This document shows, piece by piece, positions 9,227 through 18,070 of a DNA stretch of 64,000 nucleotides. The notes beneath the pieces are model-generated. The model saw only the letters and a list, made by a program, of their open reading frames with translations, ran no database searches and was not told the origin of the DNA. The stretch lies in NCBI GenBank assembly GCA_902362375.1, contig CABIVS010000006.1:186001-250000 (forward strand). The letters are read 5' to 3'. Numbering within the stretch: position 1 is the first letter of the stretch; each line of letters begins with the position of its first letter. This stretch comes from Bacteroidaceae bacterium (GTDB lineage: Bacteria; Bacteroidota; Bacteroidia; Bacteroidales; Bacteroidaceae). Made by a program: the position numbers and the translations under genes.

Positions 9227-9580
9227 CTATATTTCTTTCGCTGAATCATTTTCGGCCAATTCTTTGATCTCTTTATTCAAAAATACAGAAAGCACAGTTC
9301 TCACTATGACTACTCCACCTAGGATTGCCAATTCGTCCAACGTCGGATCAACCACTGTTTTTAGTATGTCGGAAGCAATTAGAAACTCCAATCCAAGCAA
9401 AAGGTAAGTACCAAAATCCGCCCTCAACTGTCGTATATTGTTAACCGTATATGTTCCGTTGAATCGTTTTATCTCATTGCGTAAAAAGGCAATGAAGCAG
9501 ACTAATACTCCGTAAGTGACAATTAGCAGACTAATAACACTGATAATAGTGGCAAGTGTATTTAAGAATGTGAGTAGCAT
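9227..9580 (-). CDS. DUF1622 family membrane protein
   Basis: This 117-residue protein has three hydrophobic segments (about residues 8-32, 55-75 and 83-101). Its arrangement is that of the DUF1622 family. The segment after the first helix (RNEIKRFNGTYTVNNIRQLRADFGTYLLLGLEFLIASDIL) and the following TLDELAILGGVVIVRTVLSVFLNKEI are characteristic. It is a predicted inner-membrane protein of unknown function. It stands alone on the minus strand, between the AraC-type regulator and a small kinase-like fragment. Confidence 0.85.
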   Translation of the reverse strand: MLLTFLNTLATIISVISLLIVTYGVLVCFIAFLRNEIKRFNGTYTVNNIRQLRADFGTYLLLGLEFLIASDILKTVVDPTLDELAILGGVVIVRTVLSVFLNKEIKELAENDSAKEI

Positions 9581-9765
9581 TGTTGTATAATGTTTTAGTA
9601 TCTGTTATGTAAACAGGCGAAGTCGTACAAAAGTTCTCGAATTAGCTACATTATTTGCTCTTGCAGGTTTATATTAAGTTATATCTGTTGATGAATGGAG
9701 ATGTATACCTATTCAAAAGGGAATGTGGTTGTAAATAACGGAAAGGCTACCTTTGATCTTAATTC

Positions 9766-10005
9766 TTATAATGAGTATAGTGCTGATTTCTTAAATGTTC
9801 TTAATCTTATTTGCGTATCAATGAAATATAAGTCACCATCAATACCATATAATACATTGTTAGGGACAGCGTCAAAGATTTTGTATTGTTCATTATGGAA
9901 TTCATCTATATAGTCCATTTCAAAACCAAGTGCTTCCATATATTCAGCTATTTCATCTTCTGTAGCCTTAAATAATGTCTGGAATGAAGTGTTTGTAACT
10001 GCCAT
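9766..10005 (-). CDS. Small protein resembling the end of a polyvalent-protein kinase-like domain
   Basis: This 79-residue acidic protein contains MEALGFEMDYIDEF, then DAVPNNVLYGIDGDLYFIDT. The NVLxxxDGDLYFID pattern looks like the catalytic-loop/metal-binding end of small kinase-like domains found in phage and conjugative-element polyvalent proteins. The order and spacing fit the C-terminal part only. The N-terminal lobe is missing, so this is either a remnant or a very small standalone relative. The frame is open and codon use is normal, but the surrounding DNA is AT-rich. The plus-strand frame over the same bases looks like a shadow. The family link is from memory of motifs and is uncertain. 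Confidence 0.5.
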   Translation of the reverse strand: MAVTNTSFQTLFKATEDEIAEYMEALGFEMDYIDEFHNEQYKIFDAVPNNVLYGIDGDLYFIDTQIRLRTFKKSALYSL

Positions 10006-10026
10006 CTATTACAAGTTACTACAAAA

Positions 10027-10059
10027 AAACTCCTGCAATCGCAAGGACTACAGGAGTTT
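10027..10059 (-). terminator. Intrinsic terminator of the NifU-like/GGGtGRT operon
   Basis: Read on the minus strand, AAACTCCTG (10059-10051) pairs with CAGGAGTTT (10035-10027), and a second internal pairing is present in the loop. A run of seven Ts follows on the minus strand. It lies 22 bp past the GGGtGRT stop codon. Confidence 0.88.
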
Positions 10060-10080
10060 ATCTATATAAAGTAATCTGAA

Positions 10081-11091
10081 TTACTTGCTTAAAGCCTGAG
10101 CTACATCAACCGCACAAGCTACTGTACAACCTACCATCGGGTTGTTACCAATTCCTAAGAATCCCATCATTTCTACGTGAGCAGGAACTGATGAAGAACC
10201 GGCGAATTGAGCGTCACTGTGCATACGTCCCATCGTGTCAGTCATACCATAAGAAGCAGGACCGGCAGCCATGTTATCCGGGTGAAGAGTACGACCTGTA
10301 CCACCACCAGAAGCAACTGAGAAATAAGGTTTGCCAGCAAGAACACGTTCTTTCTTGTAAGTACCAGCAACTGGGTGTTGGAAACGGGTCGGGTTAGTAG
10401 AGTTACCTGTGATAGATACGTCTACACCTTCTTTCCACATGATAGCTACACCTTCACGAACGTCGTCAGCACCATAACATTTTACTTTTGCACGAGGACC
10501 GTCAGAATAAGCGATTTCGCGAACAACTTTCAGTTCACCTGTGAAGTAATCGAATTGAGTCTGAACATAAGTAAAGCCGTTGATACGAGAGATGATCTGA
10601 GCAGCGTCTTTTCCAAGACCGTTCAGGATGCAACGCAACGGCTCTTTACGTACTTTGTCTGCTTTTGCAGCGATTTTGATAGCACCTTCAGCAGCAGCGA
10701 AAGATTCGTGACCTGCCAGGAAAGCGAAACATTTAGTTTCTTCGCGCAGCAACATAGCAGCCAGGTTACCATGACCGATACCAACCTTACGGTCGTCAGC
10801 TACAGAACCCGGGATACAGAATGCTTGCAAACCGATACCGATAGCTTCAGCAGCTTCAGCAGCGTTTGTGCAGTTCTTCTTAAGAGCGATAGCAGTACCT
10901 ACTACATAAGCCCATTTTGCATTTTCAAAGCAGATAGGCTGAGTTTCTTCACACGTTTTATAAGGATCAAGTCCGGCAGCTTCGCAGATAGCGTTAGCTT
11001 CTTCGATGTCTTTGATGCCGTTAGCGTTCAAGGCTTCAATGATACCTTTGATACGACGGTCTTGGCTTTCGAATTTTACTTCTCTAATCAT
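10081..11091 (-). CDS. GGGtGRT family protein
   Basis: This 336-residue protein is named after its conserved motif, seen here as ASGGGTGRTLHPDN (about residues 262-275). It is the second gene of a two-gene operon with a NifU-like protein, 19 bp downstream. The start chosen is the ATG at 11091 because a strong Shine-Dalgarno sequence (GGAGGA, near 11105-11100) precedes it; a longer frame would add 13 residues and overlap the upstream gene. Codon use is strongly biased towards preferred codons, which suggests high expression. Several conserved cysteines (the CEAAGLDPYKTCEE and GCTVACAVD regions) could bind a metal or cluster. The biochemical role is unknown to me; a link with iron-sulfur chemistry is inferred from the partner gene. 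Confidence 0.87.
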   Translation of the reverse strand: MIREVKFESQDRRIKGIIEALNANGIKDIEEANAICEAAGLDPYKTCEETQPICFENAKWAYVVGTAIALKKNCTNAAEAAEAIGIGLQAFCIPGSVADDRKVGIGHGNLAAMLLREETKCFAFLAGHESFAAAEGAIKIAAKADKVRKEPLRCILNGLGKDAAQIISRINGFTYVQTQFDYFTGELKVVREIAYSDGPRAKVKCYGADDVREGVAIMWKEGVDVSITGNSTNPTRFQHPVAGTYKKERVLAGKPYFSVASGGGTGRTLHPDNMAAGPASYGMTDTMGRMHSDAQFAGSSSVPAHVEMMGFLGIGNNPMVGCTVACAVDVAQALSK

Positions 11092-11110
11092 AGTTTCTTT
11101 CCTCCTTATA

Positions 11111-11812
11111 TTATTCGTGACGTGGATCAATAGATTTAACTGCTCCCTGTTCTGCTGTTACGCGTCCATAAGTACCTGTAACTTTCTTCAAAGCTTCGTT
11201 AGCATCAGTACCTTTCTTGATTTCGTCCATGAACTTACCCATGTGTACGAATTCGTATCCGCAGATTTCGTCGTTCTTGTCCAAGAAGATTTGTTTGATA
11301 TAACCTTCTGCCATTTCAAGGTAACGAGGACCTTTAGCCAAAGTACCATAAAGAGTACCTACCTGGCTACGCAGACCTTTACCCAAGTCTTCCAAACCTG
11401 CACCGATAATCAAACCACCTTCAGAGAAAGCTGATTGAGTACGTCCGTATACGATTTGCAAGAAAAGTTCGCGCATTGCAGTATTGATAGCGTCGCAAAC
11501 AAGGTCAGTGTTTAATGCTTCAAGAACTGTTTTACCCGGAAGGATTTCAGAAGCCATAGCAGCTGAGTGAGTCATACCAGAGCAACCGATTGTCTCGATC
11601 AAGGCTTCCTGGATGATACCTTCTTTAACGTTCAGTGTCAGTTTACAAGCACCTTGTTGAGGAGCGCACCAACCGATACCGTGTGTCAAACCAGAAATAT
11701 CAACGATTTCTTTAGATTTTACCCATTTGCCTTCTTCGGGTATGGGAGCCGGTCCATGGTTAGGACCCTTCTTTACAACACACATGTGTTCCACTTCGTG
11801 TGAATAAGTCAT
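11111..11812 (-). CDS. NifU-like iron-sulfur cluster assembly scaffold-type protein
   Basis: This 233-residue protein is related to the NifU/IscU scaffold fold. Cysteines sit in conserved positions: GIGWCAPQQGACKLTLNV, IETIGCSGMTHSAAMASE and TDLVCDAINTAMRE. IscU-type proteins assemble Fe-S clusters on three such cysteines. The N-terminal 30 residues and the C-terminal 90 residues are additions not found in classical NifU. The C-terminal part includes the KKVTGTYGRVTAEQGAVKSIDPRHE tail. It leads an operon with the GGGtGRT gene and has a nearly perfect Bacteroides promoter. No isc or suf genes are next to it, so it is probably a specialised scaffold rather than the housekeeping one. Confidence 0.82.
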   Translation of the reverse strand: MTYSHEVEHMCVVKKGPNHGPAPIPEEGKWVKSKEIVDISGLTHGIGWCAPQQGACKLTLNVKEGIIQEALIETIGCSGMTHSAAMASEILPGKTVLEALNTDLVCDAINTAMRELFLQIVYGRTQSAFSEGGLIIGAGLEDLGKGLRSQVGTLYGTLAKGPRYLEMAEGYIKQIFLDKNDEICGYEFVHMGKFMDEIKKGTDANEALKKVTGTYGRVTAEQGAVKSIDPRHE

Positions 11813-11875
11813 AATTAGCTCTTTTTTTAAGTGATATAATTAAAAATACGTAGTCACGATTCTCTAAATCGCCCA

Positions 11876-11906
11876 CAAAGGTAGTCGATTTATTTGTTTC
11901 TGCAAA
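11876..11906 (-). promoter_or_regulatory. Canonical Bacteroides promoter for the NifU-like/GGGtGRT operon
   Basis: On the minus strand, TTTG (11906-11903), a 19-bp spacer and TACCTTTG (11883-11876) match the -33/-7 consensus exactly. The predicted transcript would start near 11869, leaving a leader of about 55 nt. Confidence 0.82.
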
Positions 11907-12050
11907 TCGCCTTTTATTACTTTTTTGTGAAAAGAGACAAATCTGTTTCCGTTTTTTCTTCGTTTGTAAAGTCGGGATTGCATTTGTGAAAGATTGAAGC
12001 AGGGAGAACTATCTATTCTTTGCTTTGTTGTTATTAGAAAACGAAAATTT

Positions 12051-12455
12051 ATGGAACTGAATCAAGTAGATATACATTATTTAATAGGGGCAATTTGCGT
12101 TATTTCATCTGCGCTTATTTTTTATACGATAGGTGTTTGGGGCGAACGTATTCAAAAGAAATTGAAGTTTTGGCATATCATTTTCTTCCTTCTCGGTTTG
12201 CTTGCCGATACGGTTGGCACAAGCCTGATGGAGCACATCGCCGAACTGACTCATCTACATGACGAAATTCATACGGTGACGGGAACTATTGCTATTCTTC
12301 TAATGTTTGTGCATGCTTCGTGGGCAATATGGACTTATGTAAAGGGATCACCTAAAGCTAAAAAGCATTTTAATCGTTTCAGTATTGTGGTTTGGTGCAT
12401 TTGGCTCATACCTTATTTAATAGGTGTGTATCTGGGGATGCATTTACATGCATGA
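12051..12455 (+). CDS. HsmA-like small membrane protein (TIGR03987 type)
   Basis: This protein of 134 residues has four predicted membrane helices (about residues 9-29, 40-60, 76-98 and 108-128). The HSM-type sequence includes HIIFFLLGLLADTVGTSLM and TVTGTIAILLMFVHASWAIW, with several histidines at membrane edges. The family is usually called HsmA or TIGR03987 and has no established function. The start at 12051 (MELNQVDIHY) is preferred over a longer frame from 11994, whose extra 19 residues look non-coding and lie close to the divergent promoter. The gene is divergent from the NifU-like operon. Confidence 0.8.
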   Translation: MELNQVDIHYLIGAICVISSALIFYTIGVWGERIQKKLKFWHIIFFLLGLLADTVGTSLMEHIAELTHLHDEIHTVTGTIAILLMFVHASWAIWTYVKGSPKAKKHFNRFSIVVWCIWLIPYLIGVYLGMHLHA

Positions 12456-12809
12456 TAAGCTGCCTGAATAGGGGCATATATTCATAAATAAACTAGCAAT
12501 ATCCCTGTCGGCCGTCTATTGTTGGCTAGCTGGACAACTCCTGTTGTCTGATCGGATGACTGGAATTGACTATATGGTCGACTATAGTCGGCCGATGTTA
12601 TATAGCCATTTTCGCTATATAATGAGACTGTGAAATGCATATATTGTGAAGGTGTGAATGGTGTGAATACCGTATTTTATTTGATTAGTTCACCGGAAGC
12701 ACCTGTAAATGAGTTGATATGCGTCTTGTGAAAGACGTGAAGAGTGGATAATGAAGTTAAGATAGGTAAGATTGTGCAAGGATTATCACCAGATGTAGAA
12801 TAAAATTCG
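12456..12809. other. Non-coding stretch with several perfect small hairpins
   Basis: No credible gene is seen here. Perfect inverted repeats are TTATATAGC/GCTATATAA (12598-12606 and 12614-12622), GACTATA/TATAGTC (12568-12574 and 12583-12589) and CGTCTT/AAGACG (12722-12727 and 12732-12737). The word GTCGGCCG occurs twice. The stretch may hold a small RNA or a decayed element, but nothing identifies it. Confidence 0.4.
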
Positions 12810-12817
12810 TAGCTTTG
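12810..12817 (+). promoter_or_regulatory. -7 box for the DMP19 gene
   Basis: TAGCTTTG fits TAnnTTTG and lies 23 bp upstream of the ATG at 12841. The matching -33 element is not clear. Confidence 0.5.
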
Positions 12818-12840
12818 CCACATAATTTATAAGAAAGATT

Positions 12841-13341
12841 ATGATCGAAGTTGTAGAATCTGCATTGCAAAAGGCAGCGGGTGAAGGAATGGATGAATTC
12901 ATCCAAGTGTTTACTGATAAATATAAGGAAGTGATTGGTGGTGAATTGACTGCTGATACGATGCCTTTGCTCACTGGTGAGCAACATTCTTTGCTGGCAT
13001 ATCAGATTTTTCGTGATGAAATAATGGTTGGCGGATTTTGCCAATTAATTCAGAACGGCTATGGTGGATATATCTTTGATAATCCGTTTGCGAAAGTGAT
13101 GCGTTTATGGGGGGCAGAAGAATTATCTAAATTAGTCTATAAGGCTAAGAAAATCTTTGATGCCAACCGGAAAGACTTGGAAAAGGAACGGACAGATGAT
13201 GAATTTATGGCTATGTATGAGCAATATGAAGCTTTCGATGAACTTGAAGAGACTTATTTGGAAATGGAAGAACAAGTTACAGCATTGATTGCGAGTTATG
13301 TGGATGATCACTTAGAGCTTTTTGCAAAAATAATAAAGTAA
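12841..13341 (+). CDS. DMP19 family protein
   Basis: This 166-residue acidic cytoplasmic protein contains the DMP19 (DUF4375) domain. It shows the conserved core EIMVGGFCQLIQNGYGGYIF followed by a helical, glutamate-rich C-terminal half (DELEETYLEMEEQV). The family includes a reported DNA-mimic protein in Neisseria that interferes with a repressor, but most members have no known role, and the acidic character here only weakly supports mimicry. It is a single gene with a -7 box 23 bp upstream. No signal peptide or membrane segment is present. Confidence 0.82.
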   Translation: MIEVVESALQKAAGEGMDEFIQVFTDKYKEVIGGELTADTMPLLTGEQHSLLAYQIFRDEIMVGGFCQLIQNGYGGYIFDNPFAKVMRLWGAEELSKLVYKAKKIFDANRKDLEKERTDDEFMAMYEQYEAFDELEETYLEMEEQVTALIASYVDDHLELFAKIIK

Positions 13342-13394
13342 TGGATGCAGTATTTTTTAAGTCCTTGCATTTATTAATTATGAATTAGAATTTA

Positions 13395-13402
13395 TATCTT
13401 TG
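13395..13402 (+). promoter_or_regulatory. -7 box for the 13424 lipoprotein gene
   Basis: TATCTTTG fits TAnnTTTG. It overlaps the upstream TTG at 13400, which therefore cannot be the translation start; the ATG at 13418 or 13424 must be used. Confidence 0.55.
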
Positions 13403-13423
13403 CAAAATCTAAAAAATATGTTT

Positions 13424-14182
13424 ATGAAACAGATGAAATTTTTCTTGGTGGCTTTGATGGCTGTGGTTATGGGGATGTCGGTTACTTCATGTATGAATGG
13501 AGACGATAACCACAATGTTACGATGACTGTTCCTGTTAAGTATAATTATGGATCGTTTTTAATGGGAGATGCAACTACGAAGTTGGTTCCAACTACAGAA
13601 TTGGGCTTCTTGGATGGGACTATGTATATAATTTCATGCCAATATGACCAATCACAGGTGACAGCAAATAGTAACAGCATATCAGTCACTCTGTTATCTA
13701 CTCCACTTTGTATTGACCCTAAAAGTAATGAAAGTTTGACTACAATAAAAGCAGACCCTACTAATCCTCTTTATTCATTGGATAAACAACAGTCAAGTTT
13801 GGTTTACTATGATAAAAATACGATTGTTTTGACAATGCCATATTGGGTGAAAGTTACAAATTCTAGTGTTGAAGATTCAGAAGTAAAGAAACATTCATTT
13901 GTTCTTTCCTATGATCCTACAGCAATGACAGCTTCTGACACTAAGTTAAAACTGTATATCAGCCATGTTGTTGAGGATGCAGGTGAGACGGTAACTCGTT
14001 CAAATTTTACATATGCTTATAGAGCTTATTCAATAAGGGCTGCTCTTGCTGCATTTAAAGAAAAAACAGGTAAATTACCGAAATATTTGGAACTGACTGC
14101 TCAAACCAATAATTCAAAGGATGAATTGAAAGAAGGGAATGGAGAAACTTCGGTTGAATATGATTACGCATTTACAGAATAA
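13424..14182 (+). CDS. Predicted lipoprotein, possibly NigD-like
   Basis: This protein of 252 residues has a lipoprotein signal (MKQMKFFLVALMAVVMGMSV then TSC). The mature part is beta-rich with many Thr and Ser and no catalytic motif. The strand pattern near the C-terminus (LKLYISHVVEDAGE ... NFTYAYRAYSIRAALAAF) is loosely like NigD-type outer-membrane lipoproteins of Bacteroides, but the match is weak. The start is set at 13424 because the promoter -7 box lies at 13395-13402. The coding sequence is more AT-rich than its neighbours. The Yip1 gene begins 2 bp after the stop, so the two are probably cotranscribed. Confidence 0.75.
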   Translation: MKQMKFFLVALMAVVMGMSVTSCMNGDDNHNVTMTVPVKYNYGSFLMGDATTKLVPTTELGFLDGTMYIISCQYDQSQVTANSNSISVTLLSTPLCIDPKSNESLTTIKADPTNPLYSLDKQQSSLVYYDKNTIVLTMPYWVKVTNSSVEDSEVKKHSFVLSYDPTAMTASDTKLKLYISHVVEDAGETVTRSNFTYAYRAYSIRAALAAFKEKTGKLPKYLELTAQTNNSKDELKEGNGETSVEYDYAFTE

Positions 14183-14184
14183 CA

Positions 14185-14760
14185 TTGAACTACAAAGAAC
14201 TATTTAACATCGCAATGAAATTGATTTCCTCTCCGGCCAAGGCTTGGGAGGAAATTTCTATGGAAGAGGATAGGCGAAAAGTCTATATGACTTTTGTCTA
14301 TCCTATGATTGGTTTATGCGGTCTGTCCGTGTTCGTCGGTTCACTATTGACGAATGGATGGGGTGGCCCGCAAAGTTTCCAGATAGCTATGACTAACTGT
14401 TGTGCTGTAGCTGTAGCCCTGTTCGGTGGCTATTTTCTGGCGGCTTATGCCATGAATGAAATGGGAACAAGAATGTTTGGTATGCATAGCAATATGCCAT
14501 TGACACAACAGTTTGCAGGATATGCATTAGTTGTGCCTTTCCTGCTTCAGATAGTAACCGGACTATTACCTGATTTTAGAATTATTGCTTGGTTGCTGCA
14601 GTTCTACATCGTCTATGTGGTATGGGAGGGAGTTCCTGTATTGATGGGAGTAGAAGAAAAACAACGATTAAAATACACCCTTTTGTCGTCTGTATTGTTA
14701 ATACTATGTCCGGCGGTGATACAGATTGTATTTAATAGACTGACGGCCATACTTAATTAA
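14185..14760 (+). CDS. Yip1 family membrane protein
   Basis: This 191-residue protein has five hydrophobic segments and a short N-terminal amphipathic region (NYKELFNIAMKLISSPAKAW), a layout typical of bacterial Yip1-domain proteins. The start appears to be TTG at 14185, 2 bp after the previous stop. The residues from there on match the usual N-terminus of the family; an ATG at 14215 would remove the conserved beginning. It sits between a lipoprotein gene and smpB in a tight plus-strand run. The function of bacterial Yip1 proteins is not known. Confidence 0.8.
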   Translation: MNYKELFNIAMKLISSPAKAWEEISMEEDRRKVYMTFVYPMIGLCGLSVFVGSLLTNGWGGPQSFQIAMTNCCAVAVALFGGYFLAAYAMNEMGTRMFGMHSNMPLTQQFAGYALVVPFLLQIVTGLLPDFRIIAWLLQFYIVYVVWEGVPVLMGVEEKQRLKYTLLSSVLLILCPAVIQIVFNRLTAILN

Positions 14761-14769
14761 TGAGTGAAG

Positions 14770-15222
14770 ATGAAACAACCTTCTGTAAATATAAAGAATA
14801 AACGGGCTACGTTTGATTACGAGCTGATAGATACCTACACAGCAGGTATTGTGTTGACCGGTACGGAAATAAAATCCATTCGTTTGGGAAAAGCCAGTCT
14901 GGTAGATACGTTTTGCTATTTTACGAAAGGCGAATTGTGGGTGAAGAATATGCACATCGCCGAATATTTCTATGGATCGTACAATAATCATACGGCACGT
15001 AGAGAGAGGAAGTTGTTGCTTAGTAAAAAAGAATTGGAAAAACTTCAGCGGGAGATGAAAAATCCCGGTTTTACGATTGTCCCTGTACGCTTGTTTATCA
15101 ATGAGAAAGGTTTGGCGAAACTGGTCATAGCTTTGGCGAAAGGTAAGAAAGAGTATGATAAACGGGAATCTATTAAGGAGAAAGACGACCGTAGAGATAT
15201 GGCAAGAATGTTTAAGCGGTAA
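14770..15222 (+). CDS. smpB: SsrA-binding protein SmpB
   Basis: This 150-residue protein works with tmRNA to free stalled ribosomes (trans-translation). Recognition features are [20 protein letters not shown], the [16 protein letters not shown] segment, the [19 protein letters not shown] region and the basic C-terminal tail [20 protein letters not shown], which inserts into the ribosome. The ATG at 14770 is the usual start; a GTG at 14764 would add two residues. It is 9 bp downstream of the Yip1 stop. The length is normal for the family. The tmRNA gene is not in the window. Confidence 0.97.
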   Translation: MKQPSVNIKNKRATFDYELIDTYTAGIVLTGTEIKSIRLGKASLVDTFCYFTKGELWVKNMHIAEYFYGSYNNHTARRERKLLLSKKELEKLQREMKNPGFTIVPVRLFINEKGLAKLVIALAKGKKEYDKRESIKEKDDRRDMARMFKR

Positions 15223-15246
15223 GTAAAAAGCGCTATAAGATAAAAC

Positions 15247-15268
15247 GCCGGACTACGAGAAGTCTGGC
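15247..15268. other. Hairpin between smpB and metH
   Basis: GCCGGACT (15247-15254) pairs with AGTCTGGC (15261-15268) over eight positions, one of them G-U, around the loop ACGAGA. No T-run follows, so it may be an mRNA end or processing structure rather than a terminator. I see no known SAM or cobalamin riboswitch in the 89-bp gap. Confidence 0.45.
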
Positions 15269-15311
15269 AGATGTTGGCAGAGTGGTAATTAGGTATTAAT
15301 GTGATAGGGTA

Positions 15312-18059
15312 ATGAAAAAGACAATTTCTCAGATCGTATCCGAGCGCATCCTTATTCTGGATGGGGCAATGGGTACAATGATTCAACAATATAATCTCAA
15401 GGAAGAAGATTTTCGTGGTGAACGCTTTGCGCATATTTCCGGACAGCTGAAAGGGAATAATGACTTATTGTGTCTGACACGTCCCGACGTGATTCAGGAT
15501 ATTCATCGTAAATACCTGGAAGCGGGTGCGGATATCATCGAGACCAATACATTTAGTTCGACCACAGTTTCTATGGCTGATTATCACGTAGAAGAATACG
15601 TGCGCGAGATGAATCTTGCAGCCGTAAAACTAGCACGTGACCTTGCTGACGAGTATACAGCCAAGAATCCCGATAAACCACGTTTTGTGGCCGGTTCCGT
15701 AGGACCTACCAACAAAACCTGCTCAATGAGCCCGGACGTAAACAACCCGGCTTATCGTGCTTTGAGTTACGACGAACTGGCTGCATCCTATCAGCAACAA
15801 ATGGAAGCAATGCTCGAAGGTGGGGTAGACGCCATTCTGATAGAGACAATCTTTGATACCCTAAATGCCAAAGCTGCAATTTTTGCTGCCGAACAAGCCA
15901 TGAAAGTGACAGGTGTGGAAGTGCCGATCATGTTATCTGTAACAGTGTCTGATATTGGCGGACGAACATTGTCCGGACAAACATTGGATGCATTTCTGGC
16001 TTCTGTGCAACATGCCAATATCTTTTCTGTCGGTTTGAACTGTTCATTCGGTGCCCGGCAGCTAAAACCATTCCTGGAACAGCTGGCATCCCGTGCACCT
16101 TATTATATTAGTGCCTATCCGAATGCCGGATTACCGAATAGTCTGGGTAAGTATGACCAGACACCTGCGGATATGGCTCACGAAGTGAGAGAATATATTG
16201 AAGAAGGATTAGTCAATATTATTGGTGGCTGTTGTGGTACGACAGATGCTTATATTGCTGAATATCCCGCCCTTATAGAAGGAGCTGAACCACACGTTCC
16301 TGCCTCTGCGCCGGATTGTATGTGGCTCTCCGGACTTGAACTGCTGGAAGTGAAGCCGGAAATAAACTTTGTGAATGTCGGTGAACGTTGCAACGTAGCC
16401 GGTTCGCGCAAGTTCCTTCGTCTCATCAATGAAAAGAAATATGATGAAGCCCTTTCTATTGCCCGCCAACAAGTGGAGGACGGTGCTTTAGTGATTGACG
16501 TCAATATGGACGATGGATTGTTGGAGGCAAAGACAGAGATGACTACTTTCCTGAATCTTATCATGTCCGAACCCGAAATAGCCCGTGTTCCGATTATGAT
16601 CGATTCTTCCAAATGGGAAGTTATTGAAGCCGGACTGAAGTGTCTTCAGGGTAAGTCAATCGTCAACTCTATTTCTTTGAAAGAGGGAGAGGAAGTTTTC
16701 CTTGAACATGCCCGAATCATCCGGCAATATGGAGCCGCTGCTGTAGTTATGGCGTTCGACGAGAAAGGACAGGCAGATACAGCCGCCCGTAAAATCGAAG
16801 TATGCCAACGGGCTTACCGTCTTTTGGTTGATAAAATCGGTTTTAATCCTCACGATATTATTTTTGACCCCAATGTGCTTGCCGTAGCTACGGGGATTGA
16901 AGAACATAATAACTATGCTGTAGATTTTATTGAAGCTACCGCTTGGATAAAGAAAAATCTCCCCGGTGCACATATCAGCGGAGGAGTCAGCAACCTTTCT
17001 TTCTCTTTCCGTGGTAACAATTATATTCGTGAGGCCATGCATGCAGTGTTCCTTTATCATGCCATCCAGCAAGGAATGGACATGGGGATTGTGAATCCGG
17101 GAACTTCCGTATTGTACACTGATATTCCGGCTGATGTCTTGGAAAAGATAGAAGATGTTGTTTTAAACCGTCGTCCGGATGCAGCTGAACGTTTGATAGA
17201 ACTAGCAGAATCTCTGAAAGCAAACATGAGCGAAACTGCCGGACAGCCGGCTGTCAAGCAAGACGCATGGAGAGAAGGAACTGTTCAGGAACGTTTGAAG
17301 TATGCCTTGATGAAAGGAATCGGAGATTTTCTGGAACAGGACTTGGCAGAAGCTTTGCCTCTTTACAATAAAGCAGTCGATGTAATTGAAGGACCGCTGA
17401 TGGATGGAATGAACCATGTTGGTGAACTGTTTGGTGCCGGCAAAATGTTTCTTCCCCAAGTTGTAAAGACTGCCCGTACCATGAAGAAAGCTGTAGCTAT
17501 CTTGCAGCCGATTATTGAATCGGAAAAAGTAGCAGGAAGTGCTTCGGCAGGTAAAGTGTTACTGGCAACGGTGAAAGGAGATGTGCACGATATCGGAAAA
17601 AACATTGTAGCTGTAGTGATGGCCTGCAATGGTTATGATATTGTGGATTTAGGAGTAATGGTTCCCGCAGAAACCATTGTCCAGCGGGCTATCGAAGAAA
17701 AGGTCGATATGATCGGGTTGAGTGGACTGATTACTCCATCTCTGGAAGAAATGGCTCACGTAGCTGCTGAACTCGAAAAAGCGGGGTTGGATATTCCTCT
17801 TCTGATTGGTGGTGCCACTACATCGAAGATGCATACAGCATTAAAGATTGCCCCTGTCTATCATGCTCCGGTAGTACACCTGAAAGATGCTTCCCAAAAT
17901 GCAGGCGTTGCTTCCAAATTGCTCAACCCGCAGGCAAAAGCCGAACTGGTGAATGAATTGGAGGCTGAATATCAAGCACTTCGTGAAAAGAGTGGGCTGA
18001 TGAAGCGTGAAACTGTTTCGCTGGAAGAAGCACAGAAAAATAAGTTGAACCTGTTTTAA
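15312..18059 (+). CDS. metH: Cobalamin-dependent methionine synthase lacking the reactivation domain
   Basis: This 915-residue enzyme transfers a methyl group from methyltetrahydrofolate through cobalamin to homocysteine, making methionine in the cytoplasm. The homocysteine domain carries the zinc ligands Cys244 and Cys307/Cys308 (GLNCSFGA and GGCCGTT). The pterin-binding domain begins near residue 345 ([17 protein letters not shown]). The cap and cobalamin domains follow, with the lower axial ligand His759 in GDVHDIGKN. The protein ends soon after the cobalamin domain, where E. coli MetH (about 1227 residues) continues with the AdoMet-binding reactivation domain. The end is clean, with a normal stop and a downstream gene 11 bp away, so this is not a frameshift. 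The reactivation function must come from elsewhere. Confidence 0.96.
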   Translation: MKKTISQIVSERILILDGAMGTMIQQYNLKEEDFRGERFAHISGQLKGNNDLLCLTRPDVIQDIHRKYLEAGADIIETNTFSSTTVSMADYHVEEYVREMNLAAVKLARDLADEYTAKNPDKPRFVAGSVGPTNKTCSMSPDVNNPAYRALSYDELAASYQQQMEAMLEGGVDAILIETIFDTLNAKAAIFAAEQAMKVTGVEVPIMLSVTVSDIGGRTLSGQTLDAFLASVQHANIFSVGLNCSFGARQLKPFLEQLASRAPYYISAYPNAGLPNSLGKYDQTPADMAHEVREYIEEGLVNIIGGCCGTTDAYIAEYPALIEGAEPHVPASAPDCMWLSGLELLEVKPEINFVNVGERCNVAGSRKFLRLINEKKYDEALSIARQQVEDGALVIDVNMDDGLLEAKTEMTTFLNLIMSEPEIARVPIMIDSSKWEVIEAGLKCLQGKSIVNSISLKEGEEVFLEHARIIRQYGAAAVVMAFDEKGQADTAARKIEVCQRAYRLLVDKIGFNPHDIIFDPNVLAVATGIEEHNNYAVDFIEATAWIKKNLPGAHISGGVSNLSFSFRGNNYIREAMHAVFLYHAIQQGMDMGIVNPGTSVLYTDIPADVLEKIEDVVLNRRPDAAERLIELAESLKANMSETAGQPAVKQDAWREGTVQERLKYALMKGIGDFLEQDLAEALPLYNKAVDVIEGPLMDGMNHVGELFGAGKMFLPQVVKTARTMKKAVAILQPIIESEKVAGSASAGKVLLATVKGDVHDIGKNIVAVVMACNGYDIVDLGVMVPAETIVQRAIEEKVDMIGLSGLITPSLEEMAHVAAELEKAGLDIPLLIGGATTSKMHTALKIAPVYHAPVVHLKDASQNAGVASKLLNPQAKAELVNELEAEYQALREKSGLMKRETVSLEEAQKNKLNLF

Positions 18060-18070
18060 ACATTGTCACA

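Noticed and set aside
9695..9913. Plus-strand frame of 72 codons starting MEMYTYSKGN
   Set aside because: It lies opposite the 79-residue kinase-like frame, which has a recognisable motif and better composition; this one looks like a shadow.
10375..11133. 252-codon plus-strand frame opposite the GGGtGRT gene
   Set aside because: It results from the strong codon bias of the real gene on the other strand; the residue content (many Ser, Phe, Thr) is typical of antisense shadows.
15223..15311. Possible SAM or cobalamin riboswitch before metH
   Set aside because: The gap is only 89 bp, and I see one short hairpin but none of the conserved riboswitch boxes.
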